From Aselliscus stoliczkanus (taxonomy: Eukaryota; Chordata; Mammalia; Chiroptera; Hipposideridae): DNA of 64,000 nucleotides. Under the pieces are notes generated by a model that worked only from the letters and a program-made list of their open reading frames with translations, was not told the DNA's origin and did no database searches. Where the stretch lies: the NCBI GenBank assembly GCA_033961575.1, contig CM066737.1:89958271-90022270 (forward strand). Reading direction: 5' to 3'. Position 1 is the first letter of the stretch. The number at the start of each line of letters is the position of its first letter. The position numbers were made by a program, and so were the translations under genes. Below, one piece after another: positions 52,741 through 64,000 of the stretch.

Positions 52741-54525
52741 GATATGTTCATTATCTTGATGGCTTCATGGGTATATGCTTATGTACAAACTCATCAAATT
52801 GTATATATTAAATATGTGCAGTTTTTGTACATAAAAAAACAAAAATTAAACAAGTCAAAACACAAATCAACAAACATTTCCAACCACATGCTATTTGTTG
52901 CAGAGGAGTTCACGTCAATATTTTTAAAAGTCTACTAGCTTTCTAAAGAGAAACTCTCCTTCTTTTTGAGTCTTCTCATGTTGCCTCGATCTTCTCACAG
53001 TTCCATCTGATAGTTAAAATTCTGTTTACTTTTCAAGGCCATTTCAAACAATCCTTTCTCCAGGAAACTATTTTATCTGTCAAACCAAGACAATTACTTC
53101 TTTTCTTCCACCATACTTAACTTTTGCTTTTGTTTTTTAAAGTTCTTATAACATCACAGAGTACCATAAGAGTGAAAAACCACCTTCCTCTATGATATTT
53201 TATTTTATTTGGACTAATGTATTAGGAAGATATCATATTGTTTAATTTTCATTAATGAGAGGGGTGGGGCAGATTACTCAGATTATAATTCCTAAAAGAT
53301 AAATATAATTTATCTTATATTAAATTGCTCCACGAATGAGGCCAAAACTAACTTTATCATTGGAAAATCATAAAAGAAAAGTGGAAAAACCTCCGAGATT
53401 TACATGCAAAATTACACTCTACCTCTATGCTATGTTTGGAGCACTGGTCCCTTCTTAAAATGGGGAGAGGTTTAAGGGGGCTGTGGAGCAAGGAAATCTT
53501 TCCCATTCCTCACAGTCACAATACCCTCCCGTTCTGAATAGTGGCAGCTGCTGGGCACCTCAGTGGACATCTCTTGCCAAATCTTTTCAGAACCCTGAGA
53601 GCAGGCAGCAGCTGAAAGCAGGCAGGGGAGGGGAATCTTTCCTTCTCTTGGACAGGGACCACATCCTCTCTGGAATGTAGAGGTTTCCCAGATGTCCTGC
53701 TTCAAGCCCAAGTAGATACTTGGGCAATGTGGGCCAGTTTCCCTCTGCTCCAGGGCACTCTGCCCTAACTCCCCCTCAGATCCCCATCGAACCTCTGGTG
53801 CCTGAGAGAGGATCTTTACATACCAAGTCTACTTTGTTTCATTTTCTGCTCTCCAAGTATGGGAATTCATATCAATTAAGAGTTTAACTAACGGAGAACA
53901 GAAGGAAACTCAGCCTGTTATCAGGTGGACGCATGAGAGGGGAGGAGGAATGAAATAAATGACAATTTAAGAAAATTTCTTCTGTAAAAACGGTTTCACG
54001 GTTGGAACAGAAATGTGTTTGGCTTTAGCAGGCCAGCATTCATTTCCTCTCCCTAAAGCATCCCACAGTTTTTTGAGGAATTACTTTTTCCTCGTTGAAT
54101 GCAGTCTGGTGGGCTGTGATCAATGCTCTGTCCTTTCCCAACTAAGAAATGGGCACATGAGCTGATCCAAACCAGTGGAGAGCTTGGACAGAGGAATAAA
54201 GATTAACAATGGTTGGAATTTCATTCCTCCCTGGGGTGGGAGAGGGAGGGAGGGATGTTTTGACTGTTCCAGCTGCTGATTCCTGTTTTGCAGCTTGAAA
54301 GACAGCCGTGGTTCTGTCCCATTCCAAAACCTAGCCGCTATTAGCCCCTGATACTTTTCCACATAAGCTGTGTTTAACTTCAGCAAAATGGGATTATTTC
54401 TTTTGCTTGCATTCAAAAAAGGTTTATTATAAAATGGCATACCTCAGAAAAATAAGCTGTAGGATAAATATCGATATCTCAAGTATATTAGGTCCTTATT
54501 ACTTGGTCCATGGTTTGCATCAAGA
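52741..54525. other. Unannotated stretch
   Basis: 1.8 kb without a recognised gene or repeat. The frames at 53472-53711 and 54120-54440 show no familiar domain. Confidence 0.4.
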
Positions 54526-54529
54526 TTAA

Positions 54530-54747
54530 TCCTCCATAGGGCACAACTGATCTCACAGATTCATTGCACACAAATTTTCAAATATCTAATAGTTAACTTA
54601 AGTATCGTGACTCATTGCTTCCGTATCTTCCCCCTCTACCGTAACCGATCACCAGTCGTGTTTGTGACTTAGTACAGTAAAGACGTATTTCATAGCGGCA
54701 TCTTTGTGTACAATGAATCTGTGAGATCAGTTGTGCCCGACGGAGGG
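54530..54747. mobile_element. piggyBac-like MITE, 218 bp
   Basis: Terminal inverted repeats of about 45 bp with four mismatches: left TCCTCCATAGGGCACAACTG..., right (minus strand) CCCTCCGTCGGGCACAACTG..., both continuing ATCTCACAGATTCATTG and on to ACACAAA. TTAA lies immediately outside at 54526-54529 and 54748-54751, the piggyBac target. The central 128 bp has no open frame. Not seen elsewhere in the window. Confidence 0.8.
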
Positions 54748-54751
54748 TTAA

Positions 54752-55889
54752 GCACCAAATATATCAATATTAAGTATACAAGGGAATTTGCATGTTTTTG
54801 TACACTTCAGAGAAAAAAATCTGCAGCATTTGAAAGTATTTTGTTCACTTCAAAGAGAGTTGACAAACAATGCTTTGGGATGGTTCCAACCCTCAGGCAT
54901 CAACAAACTAAATGATGAAAACACGAATTTCTCCTCTTCACTTTTAGATAGGATTGCTTGCGGTAATAAACACTAGTGTAGTTAGGGATATAGTCAACCA
55001 TATACTGTCTGAATGGAAAGCGAGAACATTTGTTCCCATATAAAATTTATACCACTAGCTGAAGTATTTGTAATACTATGAAAAGATCATTTCTTTCAAA
55101 ACATTTGTAGGTGAGAAAAAATATAAACTAACAATTTTAGAAGATTCATTTATTAATATACTTTATCATGCAGAGAAGTTTGAATGCCAGTGCGCTTTTC
55201 TATACATGACCCAAGTACTTATGACTAAGGTTTCTTTGTACTCTCAAGAAAGGTAAAGATCTAAAGGAGCAAAAAACAACAAAGGAATGATATTGAACAT
55301 ATGGCGGCTTCACAAGATAAGCCCGTACAATGAAAATCAACTATAGTAAATGTTCCTCTTAAAGATTCCTGAAGAAAGTCACCTCATTGGAGATCAACAT
55401 GGTATTGCCTGTCATTGTAGTGAGTACAACACTCGTTTGTCTTGCACTGTTAGAATAGATTGCTCTTTAATAGGTGAGAACCAGATTAAACAGTGTTCTC
55501 ATGCTTCAGGCTCATGTTTGGGGGCGGGGCAGGCAGGCTTTTATTAAAATATTAGAATGACATCCATTGAGGCAAGATGATCCCCATTGTCAGCGCTACT
55601 AGAAACAGAGACTGAGAGAAAAGATTCACCTGCCCCATCTCATGCAAACTCCCAGGCTTCAGATAGCTAGAATTTTCTACACATTGCAATTGGGTTTTTT
55701 TGGCAAGCTTTCTGAAAAGTCACATATGCGGTTGATTGGACTCCACTATATCATATCTAGTGAATGATCCTTATGGGAAATCTCAACTCAACTGAAGCTT
55801 GCTTTAGTTGTACTTTCCTCTGATTTATAACTGCATCTTGTGGTTTACCCTATCAGCTGGTAATTTGACTGCCATCCAAAGTTAGATGA
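54752..55889. other. Unannotated stretch
   Basis: Nothing recognised. Confidence 0.4.
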
Positions 55890-56085
55890 TTAAACAATAA
55901 TAGCTACCAGTACTGATACTGTGCAAGGTTCTTAACAAACTTTATCAAATTTAACTCTGAATGGTGAGTAGTGTTATCATCTCCATTGTATAGACTTTCT
56001 GAAAAAGGACTGTTCAGAGGAACCTGTCTGAGGTCACACAGACAGTGAGAGACTGAGATTTTATATAAACCTAGACTCCAAAATT
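55890..56085 (+). repeat. MIR-family SINE
   Basis: 'GTGCAAGGTTCTTAACAAAC', 'TGTTATCATCTCCATTGTAT' and 'CTGTCTGAGGTCACACAGAC' follow the MIR core order. Confidence 0.75.
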
Positions 56086-56189
56086 GGTGTTCTTTATTCT
56101 TTACCGTGTTACCTATGTAGAAACAACTATCAGTAATTTCATTTTTGAGCTGGGAATCTATTCAGATATAACAAAGTATAATAGATAAT

Positions 56190-56450
56190 AAAACAGGCTT
56201 TAGACCCAGACAACTTAGGCTTCATTTTTACTTTAGTCTCTTACTTGGGGGTGACCCTGGGAAAATGAGGTAACCTCACCTCTCTGTGACTCAGTTTCCT
56301 CATCTGAGAAGTGGGGATGGTAATAGAATGTACCTTACAGATGTGCTGTAAAGATCAAATGTGTAAATGCAAGGCAAGCTTTTGATACAGTGTTTAGCAC
56401 ACAAGTGCTCCATTGCTCCATAAATATTAGTTATTAATATTCCATATATG
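56190..56450 (+). repeat. MIR SINE
   Basis: 'GGGTGACCCTGGGAAAATGA', 'CTCTGTGACTCAGTTTCCTC', 'ATCTGAGAAGTGGGGATGGT' and 'GTTTAGCACACAAGTGCTCC' are diagnostic MIR words. Confidence 0.9.
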
Positions 56451-56622
56451 ATGTCTGGTGATAGGATTCCCCTTGCCAGTTTTGATCAAGTCTGAGATTC
56501 TGGGGGCCTGTTTTCAAAGAACATGGTGTTGCTTTCTTGATCAGTTAGGATTAATTATGTGGCTCTTATAAGTTGGCAACATCAAATTAGGCAGATGCAG
56601 CAGGATAAAAAGCAGTGTAAGA

Positions 56623-56818
56623 GGGTGACCAGTTAGCTCAGTTGATTAGAGCTTGGTGTGATAACATCAAGGTTGCCAGTTTGATCCCTACATGGGCCAC
56701 TGTGAGCTGCGCCCTCCTTAAAAGAGTCAATTATGCCATTATAGCATGAAAGCAATGTGTAACCAATGACTGTGGCTCTTCCCCTCCCCCCCGTCCAAAA
56801 AACAAAGTTAAAAAAAAA
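56623..56818 (+). mobile_element. tRNA-Ile-derived SINE (second SINE family)
   Basis: Head matches tRNA-Ile structure: TTAGCTCAGTTGATTAGAGC (A box), TGATAAC anticodon-loop-like sequence, and GGTTGCCAGTTTGATCCC (B box), ending in ACATGGGCCACTGTGAGC. An unrelated body and an A-rich tail follow. A 3' target copy is unclear (GTGTAAGAG / GCGTAAGAT). Diverged, so older than the GGCCGGCC SINEs; not a functional tRNA gene. Confidence 0.85.
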
Positions 56819-56829
56819 GTTGCGTAAGA

Positions 56830-57670
56830 TAGTTTCACTCTCCATAAGGAATTTCTAGCTGGAGTCAAATTTTGAAAGAAAAAGCCACAGCTAAATAGCT
56901 TGTGCAGGAGACCTGGACTCTTTCAGCCCATCACAAGCTATCCTTCTAAGGGCTGTCATGTCCCTGGAGGGCTGCCTCTGAATTACGTGTAGGTACTCAA
57001 TCTCATAAGGACCCTCCACTTGTAGTCTTTTTCCAACCTCAGCCCCAATCTCAGTTTTTCTCTTTCTCCTTTCCTCCCAGTTTCAAAAGCCATCTCTCTC
57101 TCTCACCCCTTGTGTGTTATGGGAGAGGCAAAATTGTCATTTAATGGGCTGAAGTTTCACAAAGGGCAAGAAGAACCAATGACTTAAGCCATCCTATTTC
57201 TATATGTTCTGTAAAAATCCATGAGGCAAATTTACAAGACCTGACCAACTGTTTGAAATGAGAAAAGAGAAAAATATGCAGAAAACATTGCTATTTCAAA
57301 TACCATCCTGACATATCTATATAAAACACTCTGGAGTCTTTCCTCAAGGTGTAGCTGGGACTACTTTTCATGGGCACAGTCCAGCTAATGCTCACTAAGT
57401 GTTCACATAAAACATTGACCTTTAATTTATAAATGTTTCCATTAACCCAGAAATGATAGGTGGTGCCTATTCATATGAATCCAGTACAATTCTGTATATT
57501 AGCTTAATCAAACAATGTATATGGCTCATTGGATATTTGTTTATTTATTCAAAGGTTGACAAGGTTTAGGATGTATAATAATAACTTAACTTTGAGTAAG
57601 AATTCTATAGAAAAAAATTTTGAATGACATATGAAAAGAGAAATCCAATAAACTGTGAATTCAAAATAAA
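56830..57670. other. Unannotated stretch
   Basis: Nothing recognised. Confidence 0.4.
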
Positions 57671-57677
57671 CTTTGTG

Positions 57678-57783
57678 GGCCGGCCAAGTGGCGCAGTAGT
57701 TAAACGCTGGCTTGGGACGGCAGTGTCCCCGGTTCGGATCCCACATATGAGGGCCAGTGACACTGCCCTCAAAAAAACAACAA
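57678..57783 (+). mobile_element. Short tRNA-derived SINE
   Basis: GGCCGGCCAAGTGGCGCAG head, CACATATGAGGGCCAGTG core, short A-rich tail. Flanks share AACTGTGAA and ATAAAC words, but no clean target duplication could be set. Confidence 0.9.
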
Positions 57784-57789
57784 CTGTGA

Positions 57790-58434
57790 AATAAACATGG
57801 GCAAAGAGCACTAAAGAAAAAAAAAAGACTACTAGGGATTAGAAAAAATAAGAAGGAAGAGTCCAACAAATACCAATAATCAATAAGCCACAACCAATAT
57901 TAGCAAGCATATGGTTAATATATGAGTGGCAAATGTGAGTACTGAGATGCAGAGTCGGGGACAGGAAGTAGCATAAGGAGTAAATACACAAAATGCTGTA
58001 ATGAGGCAAAAGGTTCCACTTCATTCAATCTCTGAGACACCCACTCTATTATGAGAGCTGCCACTTAAGAAACATGAGAAGCAAAACTCCACAAAGAAGA
58101 TATATGATAGTACAATTCAGCAATGGCACTTGTCTCAATGTGTCCCTAGATCAAATCTCTGCCTGGAAATTGTTCCTAGTTCTTTGAATGCTCATTCAGA
58201 GAAATAAAATGTTTTCCTGTTTTATTGCTAATTCTTAAAACATGCCTAAATGATGCATGCTGAAGCAGAACATCTAGGGTTTTTTTATATTTAAATTCTC
58301 AGGCTATCCATTAATCTTACCTACATCACCCCACCGATGTGCACTGATGAGATATATGAAACAATTAGAGCATAACACACTACACTATATAGTTTAGCTA
58401 GAGTGTAGTATGTTATTTACTAATAATTAAAATG
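57790..58434. other. Unannotated stretch
   Basis: Nothing recognised. Confidence 0.4.
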
Positions 58435-58884
58435 CTTTTATGTTTCAATTACTGTTGACATACAATATTATATTAGTTTCAAGTGTACAACACTGATTAG
58501 TCATTTGTACAACTTACAGAGTGATCACCCTGATAAATCCAGTACTCATCTAACACCATGCATAGTTTTTACAATACTATTCTCTATGCTATACCCTACA
58601 TCCCTATGGCTATTTTGTAACTACCAATCTATACTTCTTAATCCCCTCCTTCCTTCACTCATCCCCCAAACCTCTTCCCATCTGGTAACCCTCAAAATGC
58701 TCTCTATCTATGAGCTTGTTTCTGTTTTGATTGTTCATTTATTTTCTTCTCTAGATTCCACATATAAGTGAAATCATACGACATTTGTATTTCTCTGTCT
58801 GACTTACTCCACTCAGTACTAGGTCCATCCAGGTTGTTGCAGATGGCAAGATTTTGTTCTTTTTTATGACTGAGTAATATTCCA

Positions 58885-58941
<57 letters not shown>

Positions 58942-59105
58942 CTTCCTTTTTATTCACCCAGAAGTGGGATTACTGGGTCCTTCTTTGTCTCTTGTTTTAA
59001 AGTCTATTTTGTCTGGTGTAAGCATTGCTATTCCAGCTTTTTGTTTTCATGTCCATTTTCATGAAATACCTTTTTCCATCCTTTTACTTTCAGTCTGTGA
59101 TTAAA
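58435..59105 (-). mobile_element. L1 3' end plus a piece of ORF2 5' region, antisense
   Basis: 58435-58984 is a 3' UTR and ORF2 end ('TATTAGTTTCAAGTGTACAA', 'TCCACATATAAGTGAAATCA'). 58985-59105 ('AAAGTCTATTTTGTCTGGTG', 'CATGAAATACCTTTTTCCAT') is antisense ORF2 endonuclease-upstream sequence, as at 63178-63270. The two are joined with most of ORF2 missing. Confidence 0.8.
58892..58939. repeat. (GT)n microsatellite
   Basis: About 24 GT units inside the L1. Confidence 0.97.
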
Positions 59106-60930
59106 TAATTATTCAATACTTGCTGTGTGAAAACTATCAAAACAGTAGATATTAGAGCAGGATCTTCATATATGAGAACTGGTCCCATCAGGGATAGCTT
59201 TTTTCCATTAAAAATAGGCCTTGGTTGGGGTCTTGAAGATTTTGTAAAATATGGGAATATGGGAAGGAAAAGAGTACTTACTAGAATTCCAGTAATCATT
59301 CTGAGTGTGATTCAGATTTAGAATTACACATACCATTTGTAAATTTTGATTATTACTGAAATGGAGGAGAGTTTTCTGGAGCACACTGAAGACATCATTT
59401 AATTGTCATGCAATTTATTAACAATATCTTAGGCACTACAACCAATTATTACACTTCCCTGGGACTTCTTATTTGATGCATCTGCTTTTGGATAAAAACA
59501 AACATTAGCTAAAGTTTGAATTAAATTTATGTAAAGTGTAATGCAATACTTGCTAAACATAATTAGTAAAATGTGCTTTATCTCGTGGTCTTTGAGGTAA
59601 TGCATCAGGTATGTGAATCCTTGAAAACAAAAATGGTAGCAAAATAATGAAATCAGTACAGGAGGAAATGAAACGGTTATACTAATTTGACAGAAACTTA
59701 CAAAATACAATAGCTCACGGGACCACTTTTACCATTTTGATGTATGAATGTAGATACTGGGTATGAGGCAAATGTTCACAAAGCAGACTTAATTCAAAGT
59801 ATTTGAAGACATATATGCTACCATAGTTTGGGATACCTACTTCCCTCATAGTTATAAGAAAATGTGGGAAATGAATGGGTTTCCATGACTAAGTATGTAT
59901 GATCAAATTTTTAGAAATTGTACAAGGAAAGTTACAAATATAATTTTAATTTCACATAATATATGTGACCTATGCTGATGACAACCAACCAATCAAACAA
60001 ACTTATTTATATTTAAAAATATAACTAGAGTATGTATGAAATAAGTAGAGCAACTTAGAACTAACAGAGAGGAAACATTTATGATTTACTCCCTATTGCC
60101 ATCCAGTGTAAGAATTGTTTTTACAGTATCACTCACGGATGGCCAGACACCTTCTGGTTGAACAGGTGTAGTATCTCATTGTTTCTCTAGGAAGTCTATT
60201 TTGTACAGCTGTAATTTATGGGAAGCTTTGTCTTCTGCTTAACTAGAATTTACCTCCCTGTGACTTTTATTGTTTGATCCAAGTTTTGCTCTCCAAAGCT
60301 TCAAAGGAATATTTTAATTCAAATAAGTTCAATTAATGAATATTATAGAGTAGTTCTGCCAGAGATCGAGGTAAGTGCTAGCATACAAAGATGAATAAGA
60401 CACATTTATTCACATCTCTCTTCTGACTTGACAGCTATTCAAATTCCAGAAGACAAATTCTTTATCCTCCTTGATTCTTTCCTATAAATCAAAGATCTCC
60501 AGGTCCTTGAACCATATTAAGTTCTTTTACAATCTCAATCATTCAATTTCTAAATTTTCACAATTAAATTACCAATCTAACTAAAATTTTAATATATAAC
60601 TATTAAATAGGAATTTTCTGCTGTAATATTTTGCATCTGAGAACAGACTCTCTATATAGAACTTACTGGAGAATGGGGGGCCAAAAATGGTCTAATGGAC
60701 CCTTAGCTGATCTTCCACCTCAGGGACATATAAGAAGTAAGAGCAACAAGAGAGAAATATTATTAGTGGTAATTTCTTTGGAGAGAGTTAATGGAGTGCT
60801 GGGCATTTCTGTATTCTCACTGGTATTTCTCCTATTTTCATCTTCATAACTCAAGCCAAGAAAGAGAACAGTTGTTAAAGAATACTCAGAGAAGCTTGAA
60901 ATATATTTCCTGGAGTTAGAACATGTTTTT
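59106..60930. other. Unannotated stretch
   Basis: 1.8 kb; no gene or repeat recognised. The frames at 59429-59710 and 60631-60849 have no familiar motif. Confidence 0.4.
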
Positions 60931-61545
60931 TTTTTTCACTTAAATTTCTTGGGGTGACATTGGTTAATTATATCATATAGGTTTCAAGTGTACAATTCTA
61001 TAATATATCATCTATATTTTGCATTTTGTATTTACCACCAAAAGTCAAATCTATCTTCTGTCACCATATATTTGACCTCCTTCACCCTCTGCTACCTTGC
61101 CTCCTCCTTACCCTCTGGTAACCACTAAACTGTTGCTCAACTTCACTAGCTATTAGGGAAATGCAAACAAAAACCACAATGAGATACAACCTCACACAAG
61201 TTAGAATGGCTGTCAACAACGAGACAAATAATAACAAGTGTTGGAGGGGCTGTAGAGAAAAAAGAACCCTCATACACTGTTGGTGGGGATGCAGATTGGT
61301 GCAGCCGCTATGGAAGGCAGTGTGGAGGTTCCTCAAAAAACTAAGAATAGAATTACCATACGACCCAGCAATCCCTCTTCTAGCTATCTATCCAAAAAAT
61401 CTGAAAACATTTATCTGTAAAGATATATGTACCCCTATGTTCATTGCAGCATTATTCACGGTGGCCAAGACGTGGAAACAACCAAAGTGTCCTTCAATAG
61501 ATGATTGGATAAAGAAGATGTAGTACAGATATACAATGGAATGCT
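60931..61545. mobile_element. L1 3' end with 5' inversion
   Basis: 60931-61134 is antisense 3' UTR ('ATAGGTTTCAAGTGTACAAT' to 'CTGGTAACCACTAAACTGTT'). At about 61135 it switches to sense ORF2 C-terminal sequence ('AATGAGATACAACCTCACAC' ... 'GATGTAGTACAGATATACAA'), open at 61161-61523. Typical twin-priming inversion. Confidence 0.85.
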
Positions 61546-62418
61546 GTTCTTTTTTTTCTTTCAATTTTGGAAATTCTTTATTTTGAACATATTAAAAATA
61601 TCCATATACTTCTAATGTGCATATAACAGAGTAAATTGGGCATTTTCACTTTTTTTCATTTTTTTAAATTAGTTTCAGGTGTACAACACAATGCAATAGT
61701 TATACTCTTTACCCCCCAAAGTGACAACTCCTCTCCCCCAGTTCACCACCCCCCATATCATACGTATCTATTACAATTCCTTTGACTCCCTTCCACAGTA
61801 TACTCTACATCCCATGACTATCTATATATTCAGTTACAGTTAGCATACAATATTATACAACATCAGCTTCAGGTGTACAGTGCAGTGATCAAGCCTCTAT
61901 TCCATCCATGAAGCGGTCTCCCTAATAAGACATGTGACTATCTGACATGCCACAAAATTTTTACAACATTATTATATTCCCTGAACTGTGTTTCATATCC
62001 CTGTGGTAATACTGTAGTTGTCTATTTACGCTGTCTAATCCCTTCCCCTTCCCCCTTATCCCCACCCCCTCCCAACTAGCAACCCTCAGTTTTTCCTCTA
62101 TATCTATGAGTCTGTTTACTTTGGTCGTTCATTCCGTTTTTCAGATTCCACATATAAGTGAGATCATATGGTGCTTGTCTTTCTCCGACTGACTTATTTC
62201 ACTTAGCATAATAGTCTCTTCAAAACATTATCAATTACATTCCCAGGACTGCCCCCATATCCCTGTGGCAACATTGTAGTCACCCACCTACGCTGTCCAA
62301 AACCTTCCCCCTCTCCCTCATCCCCACTCCCTCCCAGCCAGCAACCATCAGTTTTCCTTTATATCTGCTTGATATGACTTCAAGCTTCTTAAATTTACTG
62401 AGACTTGTTTTGTGGCCT

Positions 62419-62844
62419 TGCGGGGGACCTGCCTCCGCTGACCAGGGTTCGAGAAGGTTTACACGGCGTTGGCAGTTGATAAAAGACAGAAACTGTTTGT
62501 TGCAGTAAAAGACAGAAAATGGAGAGAGAGCTCTCCGGTTTATTTCTTACAGGCTTTATATACTGTATATATCTGAGGGTACATGTTGAACAGAAAATGA
62601 CAGGCATGCATGACTACTCCTGCTAGTAATCTATTAACTACTCAATGGAAGCCTAAAGGTCAGTCTCCTAGGCTACTAGTTTCGAGTATACAGACAAACA
62701 TCTTTCTTCTTGTGCATTCACTGGAACTGGTCATTCTCTCCACAAACTTCAATAGTGAAAAATATCTCCCAGGTGGGACAAATGAGAACAACATGTAACA
62801 ACATGTATTTCTCAGGCTAAAACTATCCTGCATGGCCCCCAACA
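62419..62844 (-). mobile_element. Solo LTR, probably class II ERV, inside the L1
   Basis: 426 bp. On the minus strand it begins TGTTGGGGGCCATGCAGG and ends CCCCCGCA, so it has TG...CA borders. A TATA-like TATATAAAG (near 62555-62565), an AATAAA poly(A) signal (near 62540) and a U5-like tail follow in order. A perfect 6-bp duplication TGGCCT (62413-62418, 62845-62850) flanks it and restores the L1 endonuclease sequence when one copy is removed. A 6-bp duplication and TGTTGGGG start fit beta-type (ERV2/ERVK) elements. No retroviral gene remains. Confidence 0.85.
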
Positions 62845-63433
62845 TGGCCTTACGTGGTCTACCTTGGAAAATGTCCCATGTGTACTTGAGAAGAATGTAC
62901 ACTCTGTTTTATCAGGGTGAAATGCTCCAAAAATATCAACGAAGTCCAGCTGGTCTAAAGTGTCATTTAAGGCCCCTCTTTCTGTGTTGATTTTCTGTCT
63001 AAAGGGTCTGTCCACTGGTGACAATGGAGTGCTGAAGTCCCCTACTATGATAGTGTTACTGTTGATCTCTGTCTTTGTCTGTCAAAATCTGTTACATGTA
63101 ATTAGGAGCTCCTATGTTGGGTGCATAGATGTTTATTAGGGTTATAGTGCCCTTCTTTGTCTTTTACCATAGTAATTCTAAAGTCTATTTTGTCCACAAC
63201 AAGCATTAGTACTCCAGCTCTTTCTTTTTTTCATTTCTATTTGCATGAAATATCTTATTCCATCTGTACACAGCATGTACATGTGTTCTATTTTCTTATC
63301 CACTCAGCCACTCTCTGTCTTTTGATTGGAGCATTTAGCCCATTCACATTTAAAGTGATTATTGATAGGTGCATATGTATTGCCATTTTGTTATTTGTAT
63401 TCCTGGTCTTCCTGGGTTACCCTTTTCTTCTGT

Positions 63434-64000
63434 TTAAAAAAGCCCGTTTAGCATTTCTTGCAATGCTAGCTTGGTGGTAATGAATTCCTTAAGCTTATTC
63501 TTTTCTGAGAAGCTCTTTATTTCTCCTTCAATTTTAAGTGATAGCCGTGCTGGGTAGAGCAATCTTGGTTGTAAGCCTTTATTTTGTGTCACTTTGAATA
63601 TCTCCTGCCACTCCCTTCTGGCCTGCAGAGTTTCTGTAGACAAGTCAGCTGTTAGTCTAACAGGAGTTCCTTTGTATGTAACCTGCTGTCTTTCTCTTGC
63701 AGCCTCTAGGATTCTGTCTCTGTTTTTAACCTTTGCCATTTTAACTATGATGTGTCTTGGTGTGGATCTGTTTGGGTTCAGCTTGTTTGGAACCCTCTGC
63801 ACTTCCTGGGCATGTATGTTGATTTTCTTCACCAGGGTAGGGAAGTTTTCAGTCATTATTTTTTCAAATACATTCTTGACCCCTTGCTTCTTCTCTTCTT
63901 CTGGTATTCCTATGAGTCGAAGGTGGTTGCGCTGCATCTTGTTCCATAGGGCTCTTAAACTATTTTCATTGTTTTTTATTCTTTGGTTTTTCTGTTGTGC
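63434..64000 (-). CDS. L1 ORF1 protein, C-terminal part, open to the window edge
   Basis: Reads on from the window edge as ...QQKNQRIKNNENSLRAL..., then HLRLIGIPEEEKK (RRM-like) and TPRHIIVKMAKV and RLTADLSTETLQARREW (C-terminal domain), ending MLNGLF. The frame is open through all 188 codons in the window. About 95% alike to the ORF1 at 43258-44130 by eye. The N-terminal coiled coil lies outside. Confidence 0.85.
   Translation of the reverse strand, partial: AQQKNQRIKNNENSLRALWNKMQRNHLRLIGIPEEEKKQGVKNVFEKIMTENFPTLVKKINIHAQEVQRVPNKLNPNRSTPRHIIVKMAKVKNRDRILEAARERQQVTYKGTPVRLTADLSTETLQARREWQEIFKVTQNKGLQPRLLYPARLSLKIEGEIKSFSEKNKLKEFITTKLALQEMLNGLF

Larger units (their letters stand above)
61655..64000 (-). 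mobile_element. Second internally deleted L1, antisense, runs off the window
   Basis: 3' UTR with partial duplication (61655 to about 62366) is fused to mid-endonuclease ORF2 at about 62367. The ORF2 5' part continues (62367-62418, then 62851-63080 after an LTR), followed by the inter-ORF part and ORF1 (63434-64000). Reverse transcriptase is missing. The 62812-63024 frame still shows the endonuclease words ([32 protein letters not shown]). Confidence 0.85.

Noticed and set aside
56623..56700. Functional tRNA-Ile gene
   Set aside because: The acceptor stem is degraded and the sequence continues into a SINE body with an A-rich tail.

Overview
This is a mammalian nuclear window, intron- and repeat-rich, with one protein-coding gene of the host. 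The gene is NR0B1 (DAX1), two exons on the plus strand (25168-26356 and 30201-30445). NR0B1 lies on the X chromosome of placental mammals, so the window is probably X-linked. The many short tRNA-derived SINEs begin GGCCGGCC and have a conserved ACATATGAGGGCCAGTG core. A second SINE has a tRNA-Ile-like head. Together they suggest a bat, perhaps a rhinolophoid/yinpterochiropteran; this is from memory of SINE families and is an inference, not a proof.

Layout. 1-8 kb: L1 ORF2 fragments in both orientations, broken by at least four SINEs, then an older L1 3' end. 7.8-24 kb: a mariner-type MITE, an L2 end, several L1 3' ends, MIR, MLT1-type and other ancient repeats, microsatellites, and long stretches with nothing recognisable. 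24.5-30.6 kb: the NR0B1 locus with a TATA box, a GC-rich first exon, a 3.84-kb intron containing a MER5-like element, a hairpin MITE and an old L1 piece, then exon 2 and a poly(A) signal. 31-35 kb: a SINE, an ancient LTR and an internally deleted mariner. 35.5-39.2 kb: an antisense L1 5' half into which an EEF1A1 processed pseudogene has inserted. 40.6-41.3 kb: two SINEs back to back. 42.4-45.3 kb: an antisense L1 that lacks ORF2 but keeps an open 290-codon ORF1. 46.6-52.1 kb: an antisense L1 that received an HNRNPA1 processed pseudogene, itself split by another L1 3' end, followed by an L1 with inverted halves. 54.5 kb: a small piggyBac-like MITE. 55.9-61.6 kb: MIRs, SINEs and L1 ends. 61.65-64 kb: a second internally deleted L1, split by a solo LTR and running off the window.

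The most interesting signal is that the two ORF2-deleted L1 copies (42457-45245 and 61655-64000) share what looks like the same fusion of a partly duplicated 3' UTR to the middle of the endonuclease domain. The first is bounded by a target-site duplication, so it looks like a mobilised, ORF1-only (HAL1-like) L1 lineage. The 218-bp TTAA-flanked MITE at 54530-54747, with 45-bp inverted repeats, is the second candidate for something not well described. No RNA gene, CRISPR array or second host gene was found.
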